Assembly: GCA_903847605.1 (NCBI GenBank)
Contig: CAINED010000067.1
Coordinates: 22,664-86,663 of the forward strand
DNA: 64,000 nt
Direction: 5' to 3'
DNA from: an uncultured Hyphomicrobiales bacterium
GTDB lineage: Bacteria > Pseudomonadota > Alphaproteobacteria > Rhizobiales > Beijerinckiaceae
Positions within the stretch are counted from its first letter, which is position 1; the number at the start of each line of letters is the position of its first letter. The notes under the pieces were generated by a model. The model was not told where the DNA came from. It did no database searches and worked only from the letters and a program-made list of their open reading frames with translations. The position numbers were made by a program, and so were the translations under genes. This document shows, piece by piece, positions 15,785 to 24,544 of this stretch.

Positions 15785-17701
15785 ATGGCCCAGCCCGACA
15801 CCAAGGAACTCGACGCCCTCCTCGCCTCGCTGAACCGCTCGGCGGAACGGTTGCAGACGCTGTGGTTTACGTTTCTGACGATCACGATCTATTTCGCGAT
15901 CACGGCGCTGACGACGACGCATCGCATGCTTCTGCTGGAAGAGCCGATGACTCTTCCAATCCTGCAAATGAAGATTCCGCTACTGCCCTTCTTCGTTATC
16001 GCGCCTTTGTTCTACGTCGTCATCCACTTCTACATGCTGATGATGATGGTGCTGCTGGCGCGCACGACAGGGCCGTTTGAAGAGGAACTGAAGAAAACCT
16101 TCCCCATCGAGTCCGAACGAGAGCGCTATCGCATGCGCGGCGAAAATGCGCTGTTCCTGCAATTGCTGATCGGCGCGAAGACCGAACGCACCGGCTTCAA
16201 CGGGATGCTGCTCGCCGCCATAGCGCTCATCACGCTGGCGATCGCGCCCGTCATTGTGCTGGTGCTGATGCAGATGATGTTTCTGCCCTATCACAGTCTG
16301 GAAATTACATGGTGGCATCGCGCGATGGTGATTATGGATTTCCTGCTCGTGACGACACTCTGGGCGAGTTACCGGCACAATCGTGGTGTGACGAGGTTGC
16401 CAATATTTGGATTTTTCCGGAACGACAAAGGCGATTGGTGGAAGACTGCGTCGCTGCGCACCGTTGCTATGGTCATTGTGGCTTGGATGACATTTTGGGA
16501 AGGGCGATGGGCGGGGGAGGATGGACCTATTCGTTATCTCCCACGTCCGCACGAGGCGCTGGCTGGCAACGACCGCTACAAGGCGACAGCGCACGGCACC
16601 TTCGGCGCCTTTCCGGACCGGCTGTGGCTCGTCGATGAAATCATCGTCGGGCAGGCGCTACTGGAAGAAAAGAAAAAAGAACAGGCCTCGCGCGCGGGCA
16701 GCTATAACTTCGTGCCCACGCACAAATTCGATAGGCGCGACCTTCAGGCCGCTATGTTGCAGGGTTCCGATCTACGCGGCGTCGCGCTGAGGAGCGCGCA
16801 AATGCAGGGCGCGGACCTCACCCAAGCGCAGATGCAGGGCGCGAACCTCAACTTGGCGCAAATGCAGGGCGCGGACCTCTCACGGTCGCAAATGCAGGGC
16901 GCGGACCTCACCCAAGCGCACATGCAGGGCGCAGACCTCTCAGGGTCGCAAATGCAGGGCGCGAACCTCAACTTGGCGCAAATGCAGGGCGCGAACCACT
17001 CAGGGGCGCACATGCAGGGCGCAAACCTCTCACGGGCTCAAATGCAGGGCGCGGACCTCACCCAAGCGCAGATGCAGGGCGCGAACCTCGCGGAGGCGCA
17101 GATGCAGGGTGCGAACCTCAACTTGGCGGAAATGCAGGGCGCGGAACTTATTCGCACATCCGCATTTCGAGTCATCACTCGATATACAGATTTGCGCTTG
17201 TCTATCTTAACGCGCAATCGCGCCGACGCGGTCAAATCAAATGGTCGTGGCGACTTCGAACCCATGACCGCCGAAGACGTCAAACGCTGGCGGGAAACGG
17301 CCACATGGCATGTTGGCGACGTGGCACGCAAGAAGGAAATCGACAACAGGTTCGCTCGCCTTGCCCCCGACGGCGCGACGGCGGATGAGGACAAGGCAGA
17401 TATCGCCAGGTGGGCCGGATGGGAATTGCAACCCCTCGGTCCCGATGGCGACTTGCACCGGAAAGCGCTGGCGACCATTCTGGGCGACCTCGCCTGCGCG
17501 CCGGCAGGAGCGCCACATGTCGCGCGGGCATTGAGCGGACGTTGGCTTGTTTCAAACCGCCTCTTCACTCTCGACCAGGTCAACCTCACCGCCATCCGCG
17601 ACCGCGTGAAGAAGGGCCGCGACGATCCCAAGGTCTGTCTCGGAGTCGTCGGCTTCACCGAGGCCGACTGGCAGCGGCTGGACGGCATCCAGGGGCGATA
17701 G
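15785..17701 (+). CDS. Membrane pentapeptide-repeat protein with unknown C-terminal domain
   Basis: The 638-residue protein has three parts. Residues 1-250 hold five hydrophobic segments (about 26-46, 64-92, 139-168, 178-196, 223-240). Residues about 320-457 are pentapeptide repeats of the form A-D/N-L-x-x-A-Q-M-Q-G, predicted to fold as a quadrilateral beta-helix. Residues 460-638 are a charged domain of no recognised family with two cysteines. The repeats are nearly identical at DNA level with a 30-bp period, which indicates recent expansion. No typical ribosome site is visible before the ATG at 15785. Its 3' neighbour is a Fic relic in opposite orientation. Pentapeptide proteins may mimic DNA or scaffold complexes; the function here is unknown. 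Confidence 0.8.
   Translation: MAQPDTKELDALLASLNRSAERLQTLWFTFLTITIYFAITALTTTHRMLLLEEPMTLPILQMKIPLLPFFVIAPLFYVVIHFYMLMMMVLLARTTGPFEEELKKTFPIESERERYRMRGENALFLQLLIGAKTERTGFNGMLLAAIALITLAIAPVIVLVLMQMMFLPYHSLEITWWHRAMVIMDFLLVTTLWASYRHNRGVTRLPIFGFFRNDKGDWWKTASLRTVAMVIVAWMTFWEGRWAGEDGPIRYLPRPHEALAGNDRYKATAHGTFGAFPDRLWLVDEIIVGQALLEEKKKEQASRAGSYNFVPTHKFDRRDLQAAMLQGSDLRGVALRSAQMQGADLTQAQMQGANLNLAQMQGADLSRSQMQGADLTQAHMQGADLSGSQMQGANLNLAQMQGANHSGAHMQGANLSRAQMQGADLTQAQMQGANLAEAQMQGANLNLAEMQGAELIRTSAFRVITRYTDLRLSILTRNRADAVKSNGRGDFEPMTAEDVKRWRETATWHVGDVARKKEIDNRFARLAPDGATADEDKADIARWAGWELQPLGPDGDLHRKALATILGDLACAPAGAPHVARALSGRWLVSNRLFTLDQVNLTAIRDRVKKGRDDPKVCLGVVGFTEADWQRLDGIQGR
16801..17160 (+). repeat. Twelve tandem 30-bp repeats coding pentapeptide units
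   Basis: Units of AATGCAGGGCGCGGACCTCA plus ten variable bases recur exactly every 30 bp in register with the reading frame. Each encodes two pentapeptides. Differences cluster at the two x positions of each unit. The tract is coding and not a CRISPR, since there are no unique spacers. Confidence 0.9.
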
Positions 17702-17745
17702 GATCGAACAAATTCGCACAGCGTTAAGCTTCCCCCATCCTCCCT

Positions 17746-17991
17746 CACCTTCAACCCGTACCGCGCATGCCGTCTCTCGCCGCACTGCAACAGCGCCCCT
17801 TTCGCGACAAGATCCTGCAGATCGCGCGTCGCCGTCGCCGTCGAGGTCTTTGCGATGCTCAGATAGTTCGCCGCGCTCAGTCCGCCGCGAAAACCCTCGG
17901 GGCCTTCGCGGAACATGCGCGCCAGCACTTTTTCCTGGCGCCAGACGTCTCGGAAAACCAGCCGCTGATCGATAGGCCCATGCTCTATCGA
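17746..17991 (-). pseudogene. C-terminal relic of a Fic-family protein
   Basis: Reading leftwards, an open frame gives VFRDVWRQEKVLARMFREG, then GLSAANYLSIAKTSTATATR, then DLQDLVAKGALLQCGERRHA. This matches the C-terminal winged-helix tail of Fic proteins that have an N-terminal Fic core. An in-frame TGA pair (from 17994 upward) cuts it off. No HPFxxGNG core is present upstream, where a toxin relic follows instead. The true 3' end is uncertain because the frame runs on antisense into the pentapeptide gene. It is most likely a degraded fragment left by deletion. Confidence 0.55.
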
Positions 17992-18032
17992 TCATCATTC
18001 AACACAATCATGATCGATTGGAAGCCCGGCGC

Positions 18033-18335
18033 TCAAGTCTGCGAGCTTGTTGGGCCGCTCCGCCACGGCCGCCGCGAAGTATGCCGGATATGCAGGACTT
18101 CCACAGCTCCGGGCGCGACGCGGTAGAACTCGCGGTATCCATAATCCGCCACCAGTTTGGCGCGAACATCGGCCGTATCGGTTGCCTGGGCGGCCATCGG
18201 TCATTCCGCGATCATGTCGATGCTCCTGCGAATTGCCGCAAGAACGTTCGCGGCCCCGCTGGGGCTACGCTTGCTCAGATAGGAATGGATCGATTCGAGA
18301 TTTCTCAGCGCCCGCGGCGTGTAGCGCACGATCAT
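18033..18335 (-). pseudogene. RelE/ParE-type toxin gene with in-frame TGA
   Basis: The 101-codon frame starts at an ATG that overlaps the antitoxin stop (ATGA). Its first part reads MIVRYTPRALRNLESIHSYL and continues to SIDMIAE at codon 44. Codon 45 is TGA (complement at 18201-18203). The same frame then continues with PMAAQATDTADVRAKLVADY, GYREFYRVAPGAVEVLHIRH and TSRRPW, a typical RelE/ParE C-terminal half. A Trp codon (TGG) at this point would restore the gene, so one base change probably inactivated it. A 54-codon frame could restart at ATG codon 47. Sequencing error cannot be excluded. Confidence 0.7.
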
Positions 18336-18559
18336 TGCGCGGCGCGTTTCCACAAGGCCGCCACATCCTCTTCGCTGGCGAATTCGCCGCGATCCGCTTC
18401 GGCAAGACCAGCTTCGATTTCGGCTCGTTCTTCGTCGGAAAGCGGATAAAGTCCGGTCCGGCGCGCCTCGATGTCGCGCGCCGCCTGCGCCAGTTCAAGC
18501 TGGTCTTCCACCGGCCAGGTGGAGACAGATTCGAAGAGTTTTCGCGTGTCCGGCAGCAT
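18332..18559 (-). CDS. ParD-like antitoxin
   Basis: The 75-residue acidic protein reads MLPDTRKLFESVSTWPVEDQ, with LELAQAARDIEARR and LSDEERAEIEAGLAEADRGE in the middle and ASEEDVAALWKRAA at the end. This resembles ParD-like antitoxins that precede RelE/ParE toxins. It overlaps the toxin start by 4 bp. Its frame is intact although the toxin has an internal stop, which fits survival of the antitoxin after toxin loss. The ATG at 18559 was chosen because upstream residues are rich in random Arg/Pro. Confidence 0.75.
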   Translation of the reverse strand: MLPDTRKLFESVSTWPVEDQLELAQAARDIEARRTGLYPLSDEERAEIEAGLAEADRGEFASEEDVAALWKRAAQ

Positions 18560-18822
18560 CCGCGATCTATAACACAAAAGCCGCGGCGGATCGAACAGTG
18601 AGTTCGCCAGACGCCGTCGTGCAAAAGTCAACTGCTCCACAGCTTTCTCCCCCCGCTCCCTTGCTTCGGCCGCCCCAAAATCCGACCTATAGTCCCCTCT
18701 GCAGCGCCGCGAATCAGCGGCGGCGCGGCGGCAATCCGGGGTCGTGCGCCCCATGTAGAGTGTGAGGTTCCGGGCGGGAGGGGGTAGCTCTGCCCGGGGC
18801 GCGATGCGGGAGCGTAAAGACC

Positions 18823-21800
18823 ATGAAATTCAGCCGGTTGCGGCTCGTCGGCTTCAAGAGTTTCTGTGAGGCCACGGACTTTCACATCGAACCGGGCCTG
18901 ACGGGCGTCGTCGGGCCGAATGGCTGCGGCAAGTCGAACCTTGTCGAGGCCATGCGCTGGGTCATGGGCGAGAACTCCTACAAGTCCATGCGCGCCTCCG
19001 GCATGGACGACGTGATCTTTTCCGGCTCCGGCAACCGTCCCTCGCGCAATACGGCGGAAGTCGCGCTCATTCTCGACAATTCCGACCGCACCGCGCCGGC
19101 CGCCTTCAACGACGCGGAGACGCTCGAAGTCTCCCGCCGCATCGAGCGCGAGGAAGGCTCGACCTACCGCATCAATTCCAAGGAAGTGCGCGCCAAGGAC
19201 GTGCAGCTTCTCTTCGCCGATGCCTCCACCGGCGCGCGCTCGCCCGCCATGGTGCGGCAGGGCCAGATCGGCGAGATCATTTCGGCAAAGCCCCAGCAGC
19301 GCCGCCGCATTCTCGAAGAAGCCGCCGGCATCGCTGGCCTGCATTCGCGCCGCCATGAGGCCGAGCTTCGCCTGAAGGGCGCGGAAGACAATCTCAACCG
19401 CCTCGAAGACGTGATGAAGCAGCTCGACACCCAGGTCGACAGCCTCAAGCGTCAGGCGCGGCAGGCGACGCGCTACAAGGGTCTCGCGTCGGAAATCCGC
19501 CAAGCCAATGCGCTGGTGCATTTCATCGCGCACCGTGGGGTGACACGGGACATCACCGAGGCCGAGCGCAAGCTCGAAGCCGACGTGCGCGAACTCGCCG
19601 AACGCACCCTGCATCAGGCTGAAGCCGCGCGCCTGCAGGCCATCGCGGCCCATGATCTGCCATCGCTGCGCGACAATGAAGCGAAAGCCGGCGCGACCTT
19701 GCAGCGTCTCGTCATGGCGCGCGAACAGCTCGACGCGGAAGAAGAGCGCGCCAAGGGCCGCATGGCCGAACTCGAGCGCCGCCTCGCGCAACTCGACCGC
19801 GATCTTGCGCGCGAAAAGGCTCTGATCGACGACGCCGCCGGCGTTCTCTCCAAGCTCGAAGCCGAAGATTCCGACCTCGAACTCGCCGCGCAATCCGCCG
19901 AGGAAGTGGAATACGAGGCGAAGGAAAAACTCGCCGACGCCGAAGGCAAGCTCGCCGACAGCGAGCGCGCGCTGGCCGAAGCGCAATCCGCCCTCTCCGA
20001 TCTCAACGCCCGCCGCAACGCGCTGGAACAGGCGCTGTCAGCGGAAGCCCAGCGCCTGCAGCGTTTCGAAACCGAACTCGCGCAGGTCAACGGCGAACTC
20101 GCCGTGCTGCAGGAAGACGCCGGCAGCGAGGAAGAGCTGTTTGCCCATGGCGAACGCCTGAGCGAGGCCGAAGCCGCCGTCGAAGAGGCCGAGCGCCGCG
20201 CCGTCGAGGCGGAAGAGCGCCACCTGCGCTTGCGCGAACAGGACACGGCGGCCCGCCAGCAATTCGGCGAGGCCGACCGCGCCGCCCAGCGTCTCGAAAC
20301 CGAAGTCCGCACCCTCTCGAAACTGCTCGCCTCCGCCGCCAGCGATCTCTGGCCGCCTGTCGTCGAAGAAATGTCGGTCGAGAAGGGCTATGAGGCGGCG
20401 CTTGGCGCGGCCCTTGGCGACGATCTCGAAGCCTCCGCCAACACCTCCGCCCCCGCCCATTGGGGTCTTGCCGGCGACGCCTCCAGCGATCCGGCGCTGC
20501 CGCCGGGCGTGCAATCGCTCGGCGCGCTGGTGCAGGCCCCGCCGGCCCTCGCCCGCCGCCTTGCCCAGATCGGCATTGTCGTGCGCGGCGATGGCGCGAA
20601 CCTGCAGAAGCTTCTGCGGCCCGGCCAGCGCCTCGTCTCCCGGGAAGGCGATCTCTGGCGCTGGGACGGCTTCGTCGCCGCCGCCGAAGCGCCGACCCCG
20701 GCCGCCCGCCGCCTCGCCGAAAAGAACCGCCTCGGCGACCTCAACGAACAGGCGGAAGCCGCCCGCATCCTCGCCGACGAACACCGCGTCCGCATGGATG
20801 CCGCGCAGGTGCAATTGCGCGAAGCCGCCATGGCCGAAACCCAGGCGCGCAACGATGCGCGCAGCGCCGCCCGCGCGCTGACCGAAGCGCACGAAATCCT
20901 CTCCGCCGCCGAGCGCAAGCGCGGTCAGGTCTCCTCGCGCATCTCGGCGCTCAGCGAAGCGGCGAACCGCCTCGCCCAGAGCCGCGACGAGGCGCTGGGC
21001 AAGAAGGACGAAGCCGCCCACGCGCTCGAAACGCTGGCGCCGACCGCGCAACTCACCAGCAAGCTCGAACGCGCCCGCGGCGCGACCGGCATCGCCCGGG
21101 CCGACGCCGCGGAGGCCCGCGCTGCCGTTCAGGGCATCCTGCGCGAGGCGCAGAACCGGCAGGCCCGCCGCGCCGCCATCGCCAGCGAACGTCAGGGCTG
21201 GGACGAGCGCCGCAACCGCGCCAATTCCCAGATTTCCGAAATCTCCGAGCGCATCGAGGAGGCGCGCGAGGAGCGTTCGCAGCTCGAGGAAGCGCCCGTG
21301 CTTTTCCTCGAAAAGCGCCGCGCCCTGATGAACGAGGTGGAGAAGGCCGAAGAAGGCCGCCGCGAAGCCTCGGACCGCCGCGCCGAGGCCGAGAACCGCC
21401 TCATGGAGGCCGACCGCGTGGCCCGCCAGACGCTCGACGCCATGTCCGCCATCCGCGAGGAAAAGGCGCGGTCCGAAGCGCGCGTCGAGGGTTTGCGCCA
21501 GCGCCGCGAGGACATCGTCAAGACAATCCTGACCGATCTCGAATGCGAGCCGCAGGCGCTCGCCGCGCTGGCCGGCGTCTCGCCCGCCGACGATCTGCCC
21601 GATCTCGCGGAAGTCGAGAAGCGCCTCGAAGCCCTCAAGCAGGATCGCGAACGTCTGGGCGCAGTGAACCTGCGCGCCGACGACGAACTCACCGACGTCG
21701 AGACCAAGCGCGATGCGCTGGCCCGCGAGCGCGAGGATCTCACCGAGGCCATCCGCAAGCTGCGCATCGCCATCCAGAGCCTCAACAAAGAGGGACGCGA

Positions 21801-22281
21801 GCGCCTGCTCGCCGCCTTCGAAGTGGTCAACGGCCACTTCAAGGAGCTGTTCACCTCGCTCTTCGGCGGCGGCGCGGCCGAACTTCAGCTCATCGAATCC
21901 GACGACCCCCTGGAAGCCGGCCTCGAAATCCTGGCGCGCCCGCCCGGCAAGAAGCCCTCGACCATGACGCTCCTGTCAGGCGGCGAGCAGGCCCTGACGG
22001 CCATGAGCCTGATTTTCGCGGTCTTCCTCACCAACCCCTCGCCGATCTGCGTGCTCGACGAAGTCGACGCCCCGCTCGACGACGCCAACGTCGAACGCTT
22101 CTGCGACCTCCTGGAAGAAATGCGCAAGAAGACCGACACACGCTTCGTCACCATCACCCACAACCCCATCACCATGGCCCGCATGGACAGGTTGTTTGGG
22201 GTGACGATGGCCGAACGCGGCGTCAGCCAGCTCGTGAGCGTGGACCTGCAGCAGGCCGAAGTGCTGATCGCGGCGGAGTGA
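18823..22281 (+). CDS. smc: Chromosome segregation ATPase SMC
   Basis: The 1152-residue protein has the canonical SMC layout. The N-terminal Walker A is VGPNGCGKSNL (residues 30-40). Two long coiled coils rich in Glu, Ala and Arg flank a hinge region around residues 505-650. The C-terminal half has the ABC signature LLSGGEQALTAMSL and Walker B ICVLDEVDAPLDDANVERF. It forms the ring core of condensin with ScpA/ScpB (not in the window) and acts on the chromosome. Length and motif order are normal. The coiled coil yields several long antisense frames that are not genes. It stands between accessory genes on both sides. Confidence 0.97.
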   Translation: MKFSRLRLVGFKSFCEATDFHIEPGLTGVVGPNGCGKSNLVEAMRWVMGENSYKSMRASGMDDVIFSGSGNRPSRNTAEVALILDNSDRTAPAAFNDAETLEVSRRIEREEGSTYRINSKEVRAKDVQLLFADASTGARSPAMVRQGQIGEIISAKPQQRRRILEEAAGIAGLHSRRHEAELRLKGAEDNLNRLEDVMKQLDTQVDSLKRQARQATRYKGLASEIRQANALVHFIAHRGVTRDITEAERKLEADVRELAERTLHQAEAARLQAIAAHDLPSLRDNEAKAGATLQRLVMAREQLDAEEERAKGRMAELERRLAQLDRDLAREKALIDDAAGVLSKLEAEDSDLELAAQSAEEVEYEAKEKLADAEGKLADSERALAEAQSALSDLNARRNALEQALSAEAQRLQRFETELAQVNGELAVLQEDAGSEEELFAHGERLSEAEAAVEEAERRAVEAEERHLRLREQDTAARQQFGEADRAAQRLETEVRTLSKLLASAASDLWPPVVEEMSVEKGYEAALGAALGDDLEASANTSAPAHWGLAGDASSDPALPPGVQSLGALVQAPPALARRLAQIGIVVRGDGANLQKLLRPGQRLVSREGDLWRWDGFVAAAEAPTPAARRLAEKNRLGDLNEQAEAARILADEHRVRMDAAQVQLREAAMAETQARNDARSAARALTEAHEILSAAERKRGQVSSRISALSEAANRLAQSRDEALGKKDEAAHALETLAPTAQLTSKLERARGATGIARADAAEARAAVQGILREAQNRQARRAAIASERQGWDERRNRANSQISEISERIEEAREERSQLEEAPVLFLEKRRALMNEVEKAEEGRREASDRRAEAENRLMEADRVARQTLDAMSAIREEKARSEARVEGLRQRREDIVKTILTDLECEPQALAALAGVSPADDLPDLAEVEKRLEALKQDRERLGAVNLRADDELTDVETKRDALAREREDLTEAIRKLRIAIQSLNKEGRERLLAAFEVVNGHFKELFTSLFGGGAAELQLIESDDPLEAGLEILARPPGKKPSTMTLLSGGEQALTAMSLIFAVFLTNPSPICVLDEVDAPLDDANVERFCDLLEEMRKKTDTRFVTITHNPITMARMDRLFGVTMAERGVSQLVSVDLQQAEVLIAAE

Positions 22282-22336
22282 GGGGCTCTGACGAATTCGA
22301 AGTCGTTACGACTGCAGATAAGCGTATATTTGCGGT

Positions 22337-24112
22337 CTACCTGCGAGTAGCTCTTTCGGCCCTCGCTTGCAGCCTTTTCGCAAGTTTCAAGCTGTTTTCG
22401 AACTTTGCCTGAACAAGACTCCAAACGCTCATGTCTCTGGGAAGAGCGAATAACGTGCCGCCCTTCTGCCCAATCATTTCATCATAGGCTTCTGTAAGCG
22501 CAGTAATAATCATCACCATTGCGTCGTCAAAAAATGCGTCATATTTTTTGCCAAATTGATATAATTCATCGATTTTTAGCTCGGCGTCCTCAGAAAGAGA
22601 GTTGTCGAGATATTTCTTAAAGAGATTCAAGGCATAGTATTTCAATCTGATGATTTGTTTGTATTTCGGTTCTTCTTCTTGGAGTTGATTTAAAGCTTCA
22701 ATTATTTTGTTTGAAGTATGTAGCGCAAGCAAAGTGTCTCGGAATTGTTCTTCAGTCCACACATCGCAAAGTGCGCCATCAATTCCGAAAGAGCTTCCGT
22801 AGAGGCCATTGTCTATAGGGAGGACAAAGAGAGACGCCGGATCGGCAATCGGTATTCTCGGATCGTGCAGCCATGCAAAGCGGATTTTGCCTAGCTCTTG
22901 AAGTTTGATAACTTGTTTATTGATTGATGAACGAGGATAAGGTTTTTTTCGCCCATAGTCAATTTGCAACAGGCTACCACGCGATTTTGTATCTTTAAAC
23001 TTCTTTTCAAGCCATATTTGAATCTTGTCGTTGGATCGAAAGTCGGGAATTGCAAGTTTGTTTTGCGTATTATTTGATCTGATCAATTCAGCAGCTATGC
23101 CGGTTTCTCTGGAAAAATGTTTAACGCGTGTCAGTTTAACTAACACCAATACCAACTTCAGCTTATCTGGATGAGAAACTCTTATTGCACCAATTGTTTG
23201 TGCGCCATTAACGATCTGAAGCTTACGCGCAACTAAATTCTTTGATTTTTCAGAAAATTCGAAGTCTTCGCACAGAGCAGAAATTCCGTTGTTATAATAA
23301 TAGAAATTCTCTGGTTCGTCTTCGATTGTTTTAAGTACTCCTTTGTTGACCTCGCCCTTCCGTCCAAGGTACTGGCGAATGTTCCAATTAAAAAGTGCTT
23401 CTTTGAAGCGTTTGGCGACCGCTTGCAGTTCCGTTCCCCGAACTGCAAACGTGATATTTTCAAGCTTGCCATCTGGTTGCATGAAGTGATCATCTGCCAA
23501 CGTAAAGGAAACCATTTCTGGATGGGCCTCCTCCGGGCTGGACGTTTCCAAATAGACTTCTTTAAGAACATTGATGTCCCAAACGGAAAAATTGATATTT
23601 GCAGCCGACTCGGCATATGAACTGTTAAATTTGGCGGCAAGTGCTTCAATCTTTTGGTCTATAATATCTGTGGTCACGAAAACGAAATGTACCGTCCAGT
23701 CTTGCTTTAGGGAATAGTCGAGCGTGTTTGACAGTTCCCTTATCTTAAATCCCTTTCCGCGTTGCTTCAAATAATCAGAATCGCGCAGCAAATCAAAGGT
23801 AGAAAAGAACGATTTTACTTCGCCTTCAACTATCGGTCTTGATTGGGCAAGGTACGGGTATTTACATTGGAGGAAATATATCTCCCTTGTATCGCCAGAT
23901 GAAAAAGTCACATCTATTTCGAAATCGTCGGTCCGAAAGATAGATTCTGACTTATCATTGTCAGCTGTAGGGTATTTTTCTGCCAATAGATTGAAACACC
24001 AATCTTCAAATGCCATCCCCCTTTGTTTATTATCATTTACATTCCAGTCATTTTCGTTGCACAGTTTTTCGACGCCTTGTCGGAGTTCGATTTTGAAGTC
24101 TTGAAGTTTCAC
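22337..24112 (-). CDS. AIPR-family protein with N-terminal PD-(D/E)xK nuclease-like motif
   Basis: The 591-residue protein matches the AIPR family, linked to abortive-infection phage resistance. The core reads NIRQYLGRKGEVNKGVLKTI, then ENFYYYNNGISALCEDF (NNGI at 274-277) and RKLQIVNGAQTIGAI (VNGAQT at 301-306). Its N-terminus has the order E36 (FEDW), D67 (FEIDVTF) and Q82-C-K84 (YFLQCKYP), which fits a PD-(D/E)xK nuclease with a QxK variant. The start is GTG at 24112 behind GAGGGAAATC. It lies 8 bp after a 34-codon ORF. The gene is conspicuously AT-rich against the GC-rich surroundings, so horizontal acquisition is likely. A defence role is inferred. Confidence 0.85.
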   Translation of the reverse strand: MKLQDFKIELRQGVEKLCNENDWNVNDNKQRGMAFEDWCFNLLAEKYPTADNDKSESIFRTDDFEIDVTFSSGDTREIYFLQCKYPYLAQSRPIVEGEVKSFFSTFDLLRDSDYLKQRGKGFKIRELSNTLDYSLKQDWTVHFVFVTTDIIDQKIEALAAKFNSSYAESAANINFSVWDINVLKEVYLETSSPEEAHPEMVSFTLADDHFMQPDGKLENITFAVRGTELQAVAKRFKEALFNWNIRQYLGRKGEVNKGVLKTIEDEPENFYYYNNGISALCEDFEFSEKSKNLVARKLQIVNGAQTIGAIRVSHPDKLKLVLVLVKLTRVKHFSRETGIAAELIRSNNTQNKLAIPDFRSNDKIQIWLEKKFKDTKSRGSLLQIDYGRKKPYPRSSINKQVIKLQELGKIRFAWLHDPRIPIADPASLFVLPIDNGLYGSSFGIDGALCDVWTEEQFRDTLLALHTSNKIIEALNQLQEEEPKYKQIIRLKYYALNLFKKYLDNSLSEDAELKIDELYQFGKKYDAFFDDAMVMIITALTEAYDEMIGQKGGTLFALPRDMSVWSLVQAKFENSLKLAKRLQARAERATRR

Positions 24113-24120
24113 GATTTCCC

Positions 24121-24225
24121 TCAGCGTTTTCTGCGCATCACAAATCTATTTAAGCCAGTTATGCGCCAGAGAATAGTCGTTTCATAAACATTGACCTTTT
24201 TCATAGGCTTAATTCTCTCAGTCAT
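24121..24225 (-). CDS. 34-residue ORF heading the AIPR operon
   Basis: An ATG at 24225 behind a very strong ribosome site (GAGGAGGGGGAGC) opens a frame reading MTERIKPMKKVNVYETTILW, then RITGLNRFVMRRKR and stop. The peptide is strongly basic (12 Lys/Arg) with no acidic cluster. Its stop lies 8 bp before the GTG of the AIPR gene, so the two are probably one transcript. It is too short for most gene finders. It may be a real small protein, an antitoxin-like partner or a translated leader. No family is recognised. Confidence 0.5.
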   Translation of the reverse strand: MTERIKPMKKVNVYETTILWRITGLNRFVMRRKR

Positions 24226-24544
24226 GCTCCCCCTCCTCACTTATCCCACAGCGTTACGCCTCGGGCAAACTCACGTTCAATTCCACATCTTCGTCGAGAA
24301 GTTCCCGAATCGTAATTATGCTGTCGAATGTAAGCGCCCCAATCGCGCGTCGCGGATGCGCTAAAATTTGGAATGGCCGACTCCCGTCGCCCTTTCCGCA
24401 TCCCGAGTCAAAAACTTACCCTCATGGTGAGGAGCAGCGCGAAGCGCTGCGTCTCGAACCACGAGGATTTCGCTCACGATTCTTCAGCGGCCAGTTAAAC
24501 CTGACATGTCTTGACAATATGCGATATTCGCCAATCTTCCTCTC
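24226..24544. other. Intergenic region, 319 bp, with a dispersed palindromic element
   Basis: The right part holds a palindromic repeat (24419-24467). To the left, a minus-strand open stretch (about 24255-24400) ends in TIRELLDEDVELNVSLPEA and stop, with no credible start; it may be a coding remnant. The promoter of the AIPR operon should lie just above 24225, but no clear -35/-10 pair was found. Confidence 0.4.
24419..24467. repeat. Dispersed palindromic intergenic repeat (CCTCATGGTGAGGAG type)
   Basis: The element runs from CCCTCATGGTGAGGAGC to GCGTCTCGAACCACGAGG, around a perfect GCAGCGC/GCGCTGC stem. Elements with this outline are widespread in intergenic DNA of Hyphomicrobiales. Only one copy of this type was seen in the window. 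Confidence 0.65.

Noticed and set aside
16801..17160. CRISPR-like regular 30-bp repetition
   Set aside because: The units are directly adjacent with no unique spacers and stay in the reading frame as pentapeptide repeats.
18628..21837. Long minus-strand open frames (about 450 and 600 codons) opposite smc
   Set aside because: They lie antisense to the GC-rich coiled-coil coding sequence. Their products are low-complexity Ala/Gly/Arg/Phe without motifs, while the plus strand encodes a canonical SMC.
24255..24400. Minus-strand coding remnant ending in TIRELLDEDVELNVSLPEA
   Set aside because: No start codon with a ribosome site and no recognisable family; kept only as a note on the intergenic region.
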